Assembly (NCBI RefSeq): GCF_011045035.1
Contig: NZ_JAALAA010000011.1
Span: forward strand, 1 to 64,000
Reading direction: 5' to 3'
DNA length: 64,000 nt
Origin: Nocardioides turkmenicus
GTDB taxonomy: Bacteria; Actinomycetota; Actinomycetes; Propionibacteriales; Nocardioidaceae
Positions 51,598 to 61,136 of the stretch are shown here, in pieces (within the stretch, counting starts at the first letter, position 1; every line of letters begins with the position of its first letter). The notes beneath the pieces were generated by a model, which made no database searches, had not been told where the DNA came from, and saw only the letters and a program-made list of their open reading frames with translations. The translations under genes and the position numbers were made by a program.

Positions 51598-53090
51598 GCA
51601 GGCGACAGGAGAGACATGAACTCCTGCACCTTCGTCAGCCCGACGTGAGGCGCGAGCCTGCTGGCCAGGTCGCGTAGGTAGTCGCGCGACCGCTCCGACT
51701 TCAGCTCGACCGCTGCCTTCGCGGCGTCGACGGCAACCTCGGCAGCTTGCTCGACCTCTCCCGTCTGGTGGTGAGCCCGGGCCAAGAGCGCCAGGTTGAA
51801 CTGGCGGCCCCTCGCATAGGCGCTGTCCATGTCCAAGGAACGTTGGGCGAACGGCAGCGCGAGGTCTCCGCGGCCGAGCGCTGTGAAGCACTGGCCGAAC
51901 TTCGCCGCCAGGTACGACTGGTCGAAGTAACCCAGCCACTGGGGTGTGGCAGTGTTCGCGGCCTTGTCGAAGGCACGCTCGGCACGGTCGAGAGCGACGG
52001 CGCTCGCTGCCTGGTCCCCGAGCACGGCATGTCCCTGCGCCTCCAAGACCGCCGCCTCCGCGGCGAGGGCACCGATGCCCGAGTCGGTGGCAGCGCGTTC
52101 GGCAGCTCGGGCAAGGTCGACCGCTTCCATTCCGTGTCGGAGGTAGGCCGCCTGATGACTCATGGCGGCAAGGATCTCCGCGCCGAGCGGACGGTCGTCT
52201 GCGGCGGCCGCCATTCGCAGTGCCTGGGTGAGATATCGCTGCGCCGTCGCATGCCGGCCGACGTCATAGGAGGTCCATGCCGCCAACTGCGTCACCTGGG
52301 CAGCGGCCGAGAGGAGGCAACTGCCCACCGCACGGTCGTAGCGTCCCTGGAGCAGGGCAGCGACGTCGGTGCTGAGGAAACGTACGACGGCATCACGGAC
52401 CTGGCCGCCACCGAACCTGTTGTCGACCTCGCGGAACGCTCGCAGCATCTGGTGTATGAGCTCGATGTCCGGTGTGCCGACGAGTCGGGAGCCTGTGCCG
52501 ACGGGGTCTGCAGCCGGCGGGGCGGTGAGCCATCTGAACGCTGGGACCGTGTACGCCGAGGCGCTGAAGCCTGCTCCCAGGAGGAAGTCACGGCGGTTCA
52601 TGTCTTGCTGCCACATCGTCATCGCCTCTCCCAAGCTCAAGGCCCAGTCGGGGTGGAAGTCGAGACCGTTCTTAGCGTTCCCGACCAAGGCGGGCGATGT
52701 CGCCGACACCACAGGTCGAACGAAGAGAGCCTGCTCGGCCCTGGATAGGTGGGCGAGGTCCAGGGCATCGACCAGGTCCGCAGGTGCACAGCCGTGGCCG
52801 AAGGCGACTGCAAGACCGGCGAGCGCCTCGGGCGTGGGTTTGGTGCCGCCATAGGGCCAGTTCTCCCATTCGGATATGCGGCTCTCGGTGACCGCGAGAC
52901 CCGGGTTGGCGACGCGGAACTCCTGGGCCAGACGCCATTGCGGCCAGTCGAGCGCGTAGCGCCACGCCAGGCGCGGACGCAGCCCGAAGCGGTCCGCCAT
53001 TCCAGCAGCCACCGCTGACACCGAGAGTCCGGCGGCGAGCAACTCGTCGCGTACCTCATCTCGTGACGCCTTCGCGCTTCGCGCAGCCAT
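51585..53090 (-). CDS. XRE-type regulator with TPR-like C-terminal domain
   Basis: A 501-residue regulator. The N-terminal domain has GLRPRLAWRYALDWPQWRLA and VTESRISEWENWPYGGTKPT, a variant helix-turn-helix typical of large actinobacterial regulators (NsdA-like family). A hinge with NRRDFLLGAGFSASAYT follows, which looks like a twin-arginine stretch but lies mid-protein. The C-terminal ~270 residues are tetratricopeptide-like helical repeats (YLTQALRMAAAADDRPLGAE, AKFGQCFTALGRGDLALPFA, YARGRQFNLALLARAHHQTG). It may respond to peptides or metabolites. The start at 53090 was chosen by domain content. Convergent with the Nudix gene. Confidence 0.85.
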   Translation of the reverse strand: MAARSAKASRDEVRDELLAAGLSVSAVAAGMADRFGLRPRLAWRYALDWPQWRLAQEFRVANPGLAVTESRISEWENWPYGGTKPTPEALAGLAVAFGHGCAPADLVDALDLAHLSRAEQALFVRPVVSATSPALVGNAKNGLDFHPDWALSLGEAMTMWQQDMNRRDFLLGAGFSASAYTVPAFRWLTAPPAADPVGTGSRLVGTPDIELIHQMLRAFREVDNRFGGGQVRDAVVRFLSTDVAALLQGRYDRAVGSCLLSAAAQVTQLAAWTSYDVGRHATAQRYLTQALRMAAAADDRPLGAEILAAMSHQAAYLRHGMEAVDLARAAERAATDSGIGALAAEAAVLEAQGHAVLGDQAASAVALDRAERAFDKAANTATPQWLGYFDQSYLAAKFGQCFTALGRGDLALPFAQRSLDMDSAYARGRQFNLALLARAHHQTGEVEQAAEVAVDAAKAAVELKSERSRDYLRDLASRLAPHVGLTKVQEFMSLLSPAQAP

Positions 53091-53196
53091 GTCCACCTCC
53101 CGAGCGCTGGCCGCCACCACCTCGTCCCTTGCACCTGGATGGAGACTACGCGGGATCGGCCCTTTCGGGCGGCGCCGGAAGACGCCACGAGCAGAT

Positions 53197-53213
53197 CTTC
53201 CACGGTCTGGAAG
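53197..53213. promoter_or_regulatory. CTTCCA-N5-TGGAAG inverted repeat between divergent regulators
   Basis: Perfect 6-bp arms lie in the 261-base region between the TPR regulator (start 53090) and a TetR gene (start 53352). GGAAG recurs at 53221 and TTCC at 53227, giving a second weaker pair. It could be an operator for either regulator. Short arms make this tentative. Confidence 0.35.
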
Positions 53214-53351
53214 TTTCTGCGGAAGGTTCCACAGGGAGCAGGGTCTTTGGGCCCGGTCCGAGTCAAGACTCAACTCATCCGGGCGGGCGGATGGCGTTGA
53301 AGCCACTGTCCGCCCGGACTCCAGCAAGCAGAAAGCGACGGAGAGACTCGG

Positions 53352-54074
53352 ATGTCATCGTTCAGCAGGGTCCGCCCAGGCAGACCACGACTCGTCCCGG
53401 ACATCGGCGTGGGTACGCCGCGCGAGCAGGTCTTGGAAGCGGCCGCACGCTTGTTCACGAGCAAGGGGTTCGCCGCGACCTCGACTCGCGAGATCGCCGA
53501 GGCGGTCGGGATCCGTCAGGCATCGCTCTACTACCACTTCGCGGGCAAGGACGAGATCCTCGCGGCGCTGCTGGCCACGACGGTGAGGCCGACCCAGGTG
53601 GTGGTCGAGGAGATCGTGGCGTTGGTCCCGCCGGAACGGGTCGAGACCGCCTTGTGCCTGCTCGCGCTGGTCGATATCGACACGCTCGCACGGGTGCCGC
53701 ACAACGTCGGCGTCCTGTATCAGCTGCCTGACGTCGTCTCCGCGACCAACCTCGACTACGCGAGCTTCCGCCAGGCCCACAGCGAGCTCACCGAGGCATA
53801 CGCAAACCTCGGATCCCGGGTTGCCGAGCGATACGGAGTGTCGACCTCTCCCCCAGCGCTCGGCTCGATGCTGATCCAGCAGGTCGAGGGCGTCATCACT
53901 CTGCGCACCGATGGCAAGGCCGTCGACAGCGACCGCGCGACCGAGATCGCCGCCGGCTGCCTTCGCCTATGTGGCTGCGACCGGGCCGAGGTCGACGAGT
54001 CGATACGCAGAGCGAAGGCTCTTCACGAGCAACTGACTCCGAGAACGACTCAGTCGGTGATGTCGCCGGGTTAG
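53352..54074 (+). CDS. TetR-family transcriptional regulator
   Basis: A 240-residue TetR protein. The DNA-binding domain reads EQVLEAAARLFTSKGFAATS, TREIAEAVGIRQASLYYHFA, GKDEILAALL. The C-terminal ligand domain (LARVPHNVGVLYQLPDVVSA, LTEAYANLGSRVAERYGVST) is unassigned. The sequence AATSTREIAEAVGIRQASLYYHF is close to regulators of fatty-acid or steroid breakdown, but no target gene is adjacent, so its regulon cannot be named. Divergent from the TPR-type regulator. Confidence 0.9.
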   Translation: MSSFSRVRPGRPRLVPDIGVGTPREQVLEAAARLFTSKGFAATSTREIAEAVGIRQASLYYHFAGKDEILAALLATTVRPTQVVVEEIVALVPPERVETALCLLALVDIDTLARVPHNVGVLYQLPDVVSATNLDYASFRQAHSELTEAYANLGSRVAERYGVSTSPPALGSMLIQQVEGVITLRTDGKAVDSDRATEIAAGCLRLCGCDRAEVDESIRRAKALHEQLTPRTTQSVMSPG

Positions 54075-54224
54075 CCGTACGTGGTGTCGGGCCAGGCGCC
54101 GTTGGTTGCTGGCGAGCTTCGGCCGAAGACTCTGGGGGCCGAGATCGACCGGACAGCTACTTCGAAGTATCCACCCGGCCGCCCATGATGTGGATCCCCG
54201 TTCCGGGGTAGATTTCCACCCGCA

Positions 54225-54383
54225 TCAGGTTTCGTTGGCCCCTTCCGCCGGGTCCATGGAATGTGCCCGGATCTCGGTCTCGTCGAAGTCGAGATCGCCT
54301 TCGGCGGGTGCTTCGCTGTGCATGCGGCTCTCGGGAGGCTCGTCGGTTCGTTCCTCGCCGGGGACACCTGAGATCGCTGACAT
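54225..54383 (-). CDS. Possible small acidic disordered protein
   Basis: A 52-residue reading frame, SAISGVPGEERTDEPPESRM ... DLDFDETEIRAHSMDPAEG, with a GAGG ribosome site eight bases before the ATG at 54383. It is rich in Glu, Asp, Pro and Ser and would be unstructured. Codon use is plausible, but no family is recognised and chance in GC-rich DNA cannot be excluded. It lies between two TetR genes on the same strand as the second, 74 bases downstream of it. Confidence 0.4.
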   Translation of the reverse strand: MSAISGVPGEERTDEPPESRMHSEAPAEGDLDFDETEIRAHSMDPAEGANET

Positions 54384-54457
54384 GTGAATCGCCTCGATTC
54401 TGGCTGGATCTCCTATTCCCTGAGTCCAGGATAGGTCGGCGGCACCCACCATCGCGA

Positions 54458-55063
54458 TCAGTGACACGGCGCCGTCGATATCCGCGTCAGCGTGCGGTCC
54501 AGGTCGTCGAGGACCTCGGGCCAGGTGGCCTCGCTCGGTGGCTCGCTGTGGGCGAAGCTGCCGGCCAGCTCGAGGGTGACGTAGCCGTGGATGAGGCTGG
54601 ACATCAGGCGGACGGCGTACGTCTCGTCGGCCTCGGTCACTCCGTAGCTGCGGACGACGGCCAGGGCGAGGTCGGCGTTGCGGCGGCCGGCCGCGATCGC
54701 GTCGTCGACCGAACGCAGATCCGACTCCGGCGCGGATGGGATGCGTTGGCGGGTGGTGGCGTCGTAGCGGCCGGGTGAGCGGCGGGCGAAGTCGCGGATG
54801 GCGTTGGCGTAGGCAACGAGGAGGTCGCGGCCCTCCCCCGCCGACATGGCAGCGCTGGTGGAGTCGGCGAGCTCGTCGAGGACGTACGCGGTGACGGCGG
54901 TGCGGAGGTCGGTGGCTCCGGTGATGTGGGAGTAGAGGGTCGGTGACCTGACGCCGAGGTGGCGGGCGAGGACCGAGATCGTGACGGCGTCGAAGCCGAG
55001 CTCGTCGGCGAGGTCGGCGGCGGCCGCGATCACGGCGGCTCGGTTCAGCCCTGGACGACCCAT
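54458..55063 (-). CDS. TetR-family transcriptional regulator (WHG-type C-terminus)
   Basis: A 201-residue TetR protein. The helix-turn-helix region is NRAAVIAAAADLADELGFDA, VTISVLARHLGVRSPTLYSH, ITGATDLRTAV. The C-terminal domain (DFARRSPGRYDATTRQRIPS, AVRLMSSLIHGYVTLELAGS) matches the WHG/TetR_C_33 family, which often senses lipophilic compounds. It is divergent from the FBP-domain gene with only 53 bases between them, and a palindromic site lies there, so it probably represses itself and that gene. Confidence 0.9.
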   Translation of the reverse strand: MGRPGLNRAAVIAAAADLADELGFDAVTISVLARHLGVRSPTLYSHITGATDLRTAVTAYVLDELADSTSAAMSAGEGRDLLVAYANAIRDFARRSPGRYDATTRQRIPSAPESDLRSVDDAIAAGRRNADLALAVVRSYGVTEADETYAVRLMSSLIHGYVTLELAGSFAHSEPPSEATWPEVLDDLDRTLTRISTAPCH

Positions 55064-55088
55064 CAAGACCCTCCTGAATAGCGAGTTG

Positions 55089-55103
55089 CCTAACAGTTGT
55101 AGG
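55089..55103. promoter_or_regulatory. Imperfect palindrome between tetR and the FBP gene
   Basis: CCTAACAGTTGTAGG has matching CCTA/TAGG ends and a symmetrical centre with two mismatched pairs. TetR-family operators of this kind (CCTAACA...TGTTAGG) are common. It lies 25 bases from the tetR start and 14 from the FBP gene start, so it should overlap both promoters. Confidence 0.5.
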
Positions 55104-55116
55104 AAATCCTAGCCTG

Positions 55117-55608
55117 ATGAGCATGAAGCCGCTGACCGAGACCGACGTACGTTCCTCGTTCGTCAACCTCACCAAGGGTGCGACCAAGCGCCTCAATCTC
55201 CCTGCTGACCTGGCCGAACGGCCATGGGAAGACCTCGACTACCTCGGCTGGCAGGACCCGAAGGCGCCGCAGAACCACTACCTCGTCGCCGAGCACGACG
55301 GCCGGCTCTGCGGGGTCGCGCTCCGCGCATCGCGCGAGACGCGCGGACCGCGGAAGACGATGTGCGCGCTGTGTACGACGGTCGGCGACGTCGCGCTGCT
55401 GGTCGCCTCCCGGGCCGGCCGCTCCGGGCAGGAGGGAAACTCGGTCGGCACCTACATCTGCGCCGACCTCGACTGCTCCCTCAAGGCCCGCAACAAGCGC
55501 AAGCTCGACACCCCGGTCATCCACGAGACCCTCAGCGTCGAGCACAAGATCGACCGGCTCCTCGGCAACCTCGACTCATTCGTCGCGCGGGTGCTCCGGC
55601 CCGCGTAG
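55117..55608 (+). CDS. FBP-domain (EF-G-binding type) zinc-finger protein
   Basis: A 163-residue protein of the FBP domain family. The N-terminal half includes FVNLTKGATKRLNLPADLAE and WEDLDYLGWQDPKAPQNHYL. The C-terminal half has a treble-clef zinc finger with Cys83-x-x-Cys86 (MCALCTT) and Cys115...Cys120 (YICADLDCSLKARNK), the arrangement seen in FusB-type proteins that bind elongation factor G and release stalled ribosomes (the source of fusidic-acid resistance in staphylococci). Actinobacterial FBP proteins are shorter on the N-terminal side but keep the finger. Regulated by the divergent TetR gene by arrangement. Its 3' end overlaps the opposite gene by 33 bases. Confidence 0.88.
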   Translation: MSMKPLTETDVRSSFVNLTKGATKRLNLPADLAERPWEDLDYLGWQDPKAPQNHYLVAEHDGRLCGVALRASRETRGPRKTMCALCTTVGDVALLVASRAGRSGQEGNSVGTYICADLDCSLKARNKRKLDTPVIHETLSVEHKIDRLLGNLDSFVARVLRPA

Positions 55609-56244
55609 CGGCCTGACGCCGAGGGTTCGCGACTTCCGTGCCGTCGCATAGGCGGGCGCACGTACGCGGCGGTGCCATTCGTAGATCTCGAGCCCCGGTG
55701 GCGTCGCGCGGGTCGGGTCGAAGGAAAGCAGCAGGTCGCGGCCGGACTCGACGGTCAGCTCGAGGGTCGCGAACGACGTCCAGTCCGTCCCTGCCCGTGC
55801 CCACATCAATTGCCACGTGCCTTCGACGAGCTGCGCTCCGACCCAGACCGGCCCGGTGGGCGTGCGGTACGGGAGCAGCGTACTGAAGAAGCCGTCGGGC
55901 AGACCGGTCCTGGGAGCCAGCAGGAAACGGGTCCATCGACCTTGGCCGGTGGTGGCGAGCAGGAGGTCGGCGTGTTCGCCGCGGATGGTGGGAACGCGCA
56001 GGGCAAGCCCGTTGACATCGGGCACGGGCTCCGGCAGGCCGGTGGCGCGGGAGAGTCGGACCACCACCTCGTCGGTCCCGCCCTCATCGAGGAACGCAGC
56101 ACCCGTGGTGGCTCCCGGGTGCCGCCGCAGCACGGCCAGGTGCACCGTGCCATGCGGGTGCAGGGGCTTGTCGGCGGGTCGCAGGTGGGCGAGCACGCCG
56201 ACAGCGGTCTGCAGCACACGGCCTACGACATCAACTGGATTCAC
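55576..56244 (-). CDS. Catalase-like-fold hypothetical protein
   Basis: A 222-residue protein, last of a four-gene operon. Blocks such as PDVNGLALRVP followed by GEHADLLLATTG resemble the NAD/heme-pocket region of catalase-superfamily proteins, and the overall size fits the short catalase-like group rather than true catalases. No heme-ligand tyrosine motif (R-x-x-x-Y) is evident, so peroxidase activity is doubtful. The GTG at 56244 was chosen because it makes a GTGA overlap with the upstream gene. Similar proteins are sometimes annotated as phosphodiesterases, without proof. Its 3' end overlaps the convergent FBP gene by 33 bases. Confidence 0.65.
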   Translation of the reverse strand: MNPVDVVGRVLQTAVGVLAHLRPADKPLHPHGTVHLAVLRRHPGATTGAAFLDEGGTDEVVVRLSRATGLPEPVPDVNGLALRVPTIRGEHADLLLATTGQGRWTRFLLAPRTGLPDGFFSTLLPYRTPTGPVWVGAQLVEGTWQLMWARAGTDWTSFATLELTVESGRDLLLSFDPTRATPPGLEIYEWHRRVRAPAYATARKSRTLGVRPLRGPEHPRDE

Positions 56245-57848
56245 GCGGTTCGCCTTCCTGAGGACGGACCGCCCCATCGAAAGCGATCGTGCAGGATGGC
56301 GGCACGGCCTGCGTTGCTGCCGGCTGCGCCGTGCACGCCCCCGCCAGGGTGGGCGGAGGCAGACCCGAGGAACAGTCCGGTGATGCCGGTCTCCGCCCGC
56401 CCCATGCCCGGCACCGGTCGAAAGACCAGCTGTTGGTGGAGCTGGGACGTGCCGCCGCCGATCGCGCCGCCGATGAGGTTGGCGTCGAGGGCTTCGAACT
56501 CATGCGGCCCGAGGACGCGTCGTGCGGCGACGGCGCTGCCGAAGCCGGGGGCCAGGCGCTCGATGCGCGCCTGCATGCGGTCGGCGAAACGCTGGCACTC
56601 CTCTTCGTCCCATCGCCCGCACAGCCCGTCAGGGCCCGCATCGCGCCGCACCGTCTGCGGCACGTGCGTGTACGCCCACACCGACTCCGTCCCGGCCGGC
56701 GAGCGGGTCGGGTCGGTGGTGGTCATCTGACCTGCCAGGAGGAACGGAGCCTCGGGGATGACGCCGGCCGACACCTGGGACAAGGACTGGGTCATCTGCT
56801 CGACCGAGTCGGCGACGTGGAAGGTGCCGGGCGCGTACGCGGGTTCGGTGAGCCACGGGATGGGCTCATTCAGGGCCCAGTCGACTTTGACCGTGCCCGG
56901 GTCCAGCTGGAAGTTCTTCATGCCGGCTGCGACGCGTCGCGGCACGTCGGCGGGATCGAGAAGCCGACCGTATAGATGGGGTGCCGCGACGTCGGCGATC
57001 ACGGCGCGGCGGACCTTGATCCGGTCGTTCTCACGGGAGCGGACCTCGGTGACGCGACCGTCCTCGACGCCGAGGCGGGTGACCTCGGCGCCGCATCGTA
57101 CGACGCCACCACGCTCACGGAAGCGGCGCTCCAGCGCTGCGGCGAGCATGCCGGCACCGCCCTCCGGGACGGGGAAGCCGACGGTCTGGCCCAGCATGGC
57201 GAGCAGAAGCCCCATCACGCCGGAGCCCGGCGCGTCGAGCGGGATGTCGGCATGTCCGGCGTTGCCGGCCAGGAGCAGACGCGCACCTTCGCCCCCGAAG
57301 TGGTTGCGTGCGAGGTCTCCGGCAGGGGTGAGCAGCGTACGCACGGCCGCCAGGCCGCCGGCACGACGAAGGGCGTTGAGCAGGTGAGCCCCTGGACGCA
57401 GGGGCGGGAACGGGGTCAGCAGAGCGTGCACCAGCGGTTCGCCGATGTGGTCCCAGAGGCCGCACAGCTCCAACCACGCGTCGCCGTCGCCGGCGTGCTG
57501 GGCATCGAGCAGCTCTGCGGTAACGTGTCGGTCGCGGTGCAGCAGCGCCCAGTTGCCGTCCTGCATGGGGTGACCTAGGACAGCGGGGGCATACCTCCAT
57601 CGCAGCCCGTACTCGTCGAGGCGGAGACCGCGGATGGTGGGCGATGCCGCCGCGAGCGGATAGAACGCGCTGAAGGTGTCGTGGATGAAGCCCGGCTGGA
57701 CGTCCTCGGAGCTGCGTACCGCTCCCCCTGTGGTGGGCTGGGCCTCGAGCACCAGCACCGACCAGCCCTTGTCGGCGAGCAGGTTGGCCGCGACCAGGCC
57801 GTTGGGTCCGGCACCAACGACGACCGCGTCGTAGGAGGCCTCGCTCAT
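56241..57848 (-). CDS. Phytoene-desaturase-like FAD-dependent oxidoreductase
   Basis: A 535-residue flavoprotein of the CrtI-like family. It begins with the dinucleotide-binding VVVGAGPNGLVAANLLADKG and LVLEAQPTTGGAVRSSE (the family GGxVRT-like block), has EGGAGMLAAALERRFRERGG and VIADVAAPHLYGRLL, and ends with the FAD-loop GLFLGSASAHPGGGVHGAAG. Carotenoid desaturases fit, but many actinobacterial members have other substrates (amino or lipid oxidation) and no carotenoid gene is nearby. Overlaps both neighbours by 4 bp (SRPBCC upstream, catalase-like downstream). Cofactor FAD; electron acceptor unknown. Confidence 0.9.
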   Translation of the reverse strand: MSEASYDAVVVGAGPNGLVAANLLADKGWSVLVLEAQPTTGGAVRSSEDVQPGFIHDTFSAFYPLAAASPTIRGLRLDEYGLRWRYAPAVLGHPMQDGNWALLHRDRHVTAELLDAQHAGDGDAWLELCGLWDHIGEPLVHALLTPFPPLRPGAHLLNALRRAGGLAAVRTLLTPAGDLARNHFGGEGARLLLAGNAGHADIPLDAPGSGVMGLLLAMLGQTVGFPVPEGGAGMLAAALERRFRERGGVVRCGAEVTRLGVEDGRVTEVRSRENDRIKVRRAVIADVAAPHLYGRLLDPADVPRRVAAGMKNFQLDPGTVKVDWALNEPIPWLTEPAYAPGTFHVADSVEQMTQSLSQVSAGVIPEAPFLLAGQMTTTDPTRSPAGTESVWAYTHVPQTVRRDAGPDGLCGRWDEEECQRFADRMQARIERLAPGFGSAVAARRVLGPHEFEALDANLIGGAIGGGTSQLHQQLVFRPVPGMGRAETGITGLFLGSASAHPGGGVHGAAGSNAGRAAILHDRFRWGGPSSGRRTA

Positions 57849-58279
57849 GGGCGGCGTTCGACGATGTAGGCCAAGCGCCGGAGAGCCTCCACGTTTCGCC
57901 ACTTGAGGATCGGATCCTGCACCAGCCGTGGAATCAGAGCGCCCGGGCCCGCGACGGCCTGTTCTCGGATCGCGATCTCGGTGTCCTCCCCTGCTGGCTC
58001 CACCGTGATCTCGACGTGCGCGGCGCCTACGGGCCAGCCGCGCGCACGGAGCAACAGCCTGCGCCCGGGCGTGCACTCGAGCACCTCGGTGCTGTCATCG
58101 AGCAGCAGCGGCCAGACGCCGACCGAGTGGTACAGCTGTGAGCCGACGTTCGGCCAGTCCTTGTCCGCGTCGCGCAGTCGAGACGCGCCGACCACCCAGA
58201 GCGGGTAGAGCCAGCCGTCCGAGAGGACGTCCCAGACGTGCTCGGGTGATGCGTGGACCAGCCTGTGATTTCTGCTCAT
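57845..58279 (-). CDS. SRPBCC-family (START-like) protein
   Basis: A 144-residue START-like protein. It begins RNHRLVHASPEHVWDVLSDG (the usual helix-strand start), includes GVWPLLLDDSTEVLECTPGR and VEITVEPAGEDTEIAIREQA, and ends EALRRLAYIVERRP. The fold forms a hydrophobic cavity and binds lipids or polyketide-like ligands; many are cyclases/aromatases, others lipid carriers. Coupled to the SDR (ATGA, 58276-58279) and to the FAD enzyme (57845-57848), so it could deliver a hydrophobic substrate to them. Enzymatic residues are not identified. Confidence 0.88.
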   Translation of the reverse strand: MSRNHRLVHASPEHVWDVLSDGWLYPLWVVGASRLRDADKDWPNVGSQLYHSVGVWPLLLDDSTEVLECTPGRRLLLRARGWPVGAAHVEITVEPAGEDTEIAIREQAVAGPGALIPRLVQDPILKWRNVEALRRLAYIVERRP

Positions 58280-59244
58280 GAAGACGTCCTCGGCGGCTCG
58301 GGATCACTGGACCTAGCGGTACCCCGCCCCGGGCGCGTTATGCGGACGACCAGGTTGCGCACGATCCCCAGGGCTGCGTTCTCGCGGTGGCCGCGCATGG
58401 CGTTCTCGTCGTTCATGGTGGTCAGGACGTTGCCCGGGTGTGGGTCCACGGGGCGGGTGAGGTCGGTGAACAGGAAACCGAGGACCGGCGCGACCACGCG
58501 GTCGTAGAGGATGGGCATCTTATGCCCCAGCTGGATCACCTCGTTGGCCACGCTCAGCTGTGGCCGGCCACGGCCGCGGTCGACCCTGCGCAGGATCTGT
58601 CGCGCTGCTCGTTCAGGGCTGGAGACCGGAAGCGGGGGCCGACCCTCATGACCGATGACATTCGCGGCATGGCGATAGATCGGAGTGTCCACGCCACCCG
58701 GCGCGACGTACACGATCGCCACGCCGGGTCGATCGCGGTTCTCCAGACGCAGTTGGCGAGCCAGCGCGCGTACGCCCCACTTGCTGATGACGTAGGCACT
58801 CATCGAGGGTGCCGTGATGTGGCCGAGCGCCGAACCGACGAGGAGCAGCGTTCCGCTGCCCTGGCTGCGCAGCACGGGCACCACGTGACGGGCCACGTTG
58901 ACCGACCCGAGGAGGTTGGTACGCAGCACCCCCTCGAAGAGCTCGGACGGCAGGGACTCCGTGCGACCCAGTGCAACCACGCCAGCGCAGTGGATGACCG
59001 TGTCGAGCTGACCGTGTCGATCGAGCACCTCCCCGACACACTCCCGCACCGCATCGTCGTCTCCCACGTCGAGCGGCAGCACCATGGTCGACGCGGCACC
59101 CAGCCGCACACACCCACGGGCAGCGGCGTCCAGCGACTCACGACCCCGGGCGACCAGCACGACGTGATCGCCGCGGGTCGCGGCCAGGCGCACGACAGCC
59201 AGACCGATCCCGCTGGATGCTCCGGTGACAAGGGTGATCGCCAT
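58276..59244 (-). CDS. Short-chain dehydrogenase/reductase, first gene of the lipid-type operon
   Basis: A 322-residue SDR with ALVTGASSGIGLAVVRLAAT-like start (TLVTGASSGIGLAVV), DVGDDDAVREC, VIHCAGVVALG, catalytic Ser in LLLVGSALGHITAPS and the Y-x-x-x-K pair in SAYVISKWGVRALA. The C-terminal extension of about 80 residues (RQILRRVDRGRGRPQLSVAN, YDRVVAPVLGFLF) is like SDRs acting on membrane lipids. It starts the operon SDR, SRPBCC, FAD oxidoreductase, catalase-like protein, all joined by 4-bp overlaps. Substrate probably hydrophobic. Confidence 0.9.
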   Translation of the reverse strand: MAITLVTGASSGIGLAVVRLAATRGDHVVLVARGRESLDAAARGCVRLGAASTMVLPLDVGDDDAVRECVGEVLDRHGQLDTVIHCAGVVALGRTESLPSELFEGVLRTNLLGSVNVARHVVPVLRSQGSGTLLLVGSALGHITAPSMSAYVISKWGVRALARQLRLENRDRPGVAIVYVAPGGVDTPIYRHAANVIGHEGRPPLPVSSPERAARQILRRVDRGRGRPQLSVANEVIQLGHKMPILYDRVVAPVLGFLFTDLTRPVDPHPGNVLTTMNDENAMRGHRENAALGIVRNLVVRITRPGRGTARSSDPEPPRTSS

Positions 59245-59312
59245 ACTCCGACGTGGTACCCGTGAACGACGACTTCATGCGACGACGCTCTGCGCCGACG
59301 CAGCCGTCCGGC

Positions 59313-60755
<1,443 letters not shown>

Positions 60756-60756
60756 G

Positions 60757-61128
60757 TCACTCCTCGATCAGGGCGTCGTAGGCCGCGGCGTCGAGCAGCT
60801 CCGGAGCGCCCGAGACGCGCATCTCGAAGAGCCAGCCGGCGCCGAACGGGTCGCTGTTGATCAGCGCAGGGTCCTCCACGACGGCCGCGTTGACCCCGAC
60901 GATCTCGCCGTCGGCGGGCGCGAAGATGTCGCTGACCGACTTCGTCGACTCAAGCTCTCCGCAGCTCTCTCCCCCGGTGATCTTGGTGCCGACCTCGGGC
61001 AGCTCGACGAAGACGATGTCGCCCAGCGCCTCGGTGGCGAAGGCGGTGACACCGACGCGCGCGACGTCGCCGCGGGTCTCGAGCCACTCGTGCTCGGCGG
61101 TGTAGGACAGGTGGGTCGGGTTGGTCAT
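60757..61128 (-). CDS. gcvH: Glycine cleavage system H protein
   Basis: A 123-residue lipoyl carrier protein. The lipoylated Lys lies in [20 protein letters not shown], the family hallmark, and the protein begins [20 protein letters not shown]. It shuttles the aminomethyl group between GcvP, GcvT and the dihydrolipoamide dehydrogenase. The P protein is not in this window, so gcvP lies elsewhere, as in several actinobacteria. The stop is one base before the sdaA GTG. Start at 61128 chosen over the TTG/upstream methionine because the domain begins here. Confidence 0.97.
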   Translation of the reverse strand: MTNPTHLSYTAEHEWLETRGDVARVGVTAFATEALGDIVFVELPEVGTKITGGESCGELESTKSVSDIFAPADGEIVGVNAAVVEDPALINSDPFGAGWLFEMRVSGAPELLDAAAYDALIEE

Positions 61129-61136
61129 GGCGGTGC

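Noticed and set aside
51585..53090. Twin-arginine export of the TPR-type regulator (NRRDFLLGAG)
   Set aside because: The motif is in mid-protein behind a DNA-binding domain, with no following signal-peptide cleavage context, so it is read as a hinge.
54225..55196. A 323-codon frame opposite and across the second TetR gene
   Set aside because: Most of it is an antisense or shifted shadow of tetR; only the last 52 codons, with a ribosome site, were kept as a possible small gene.
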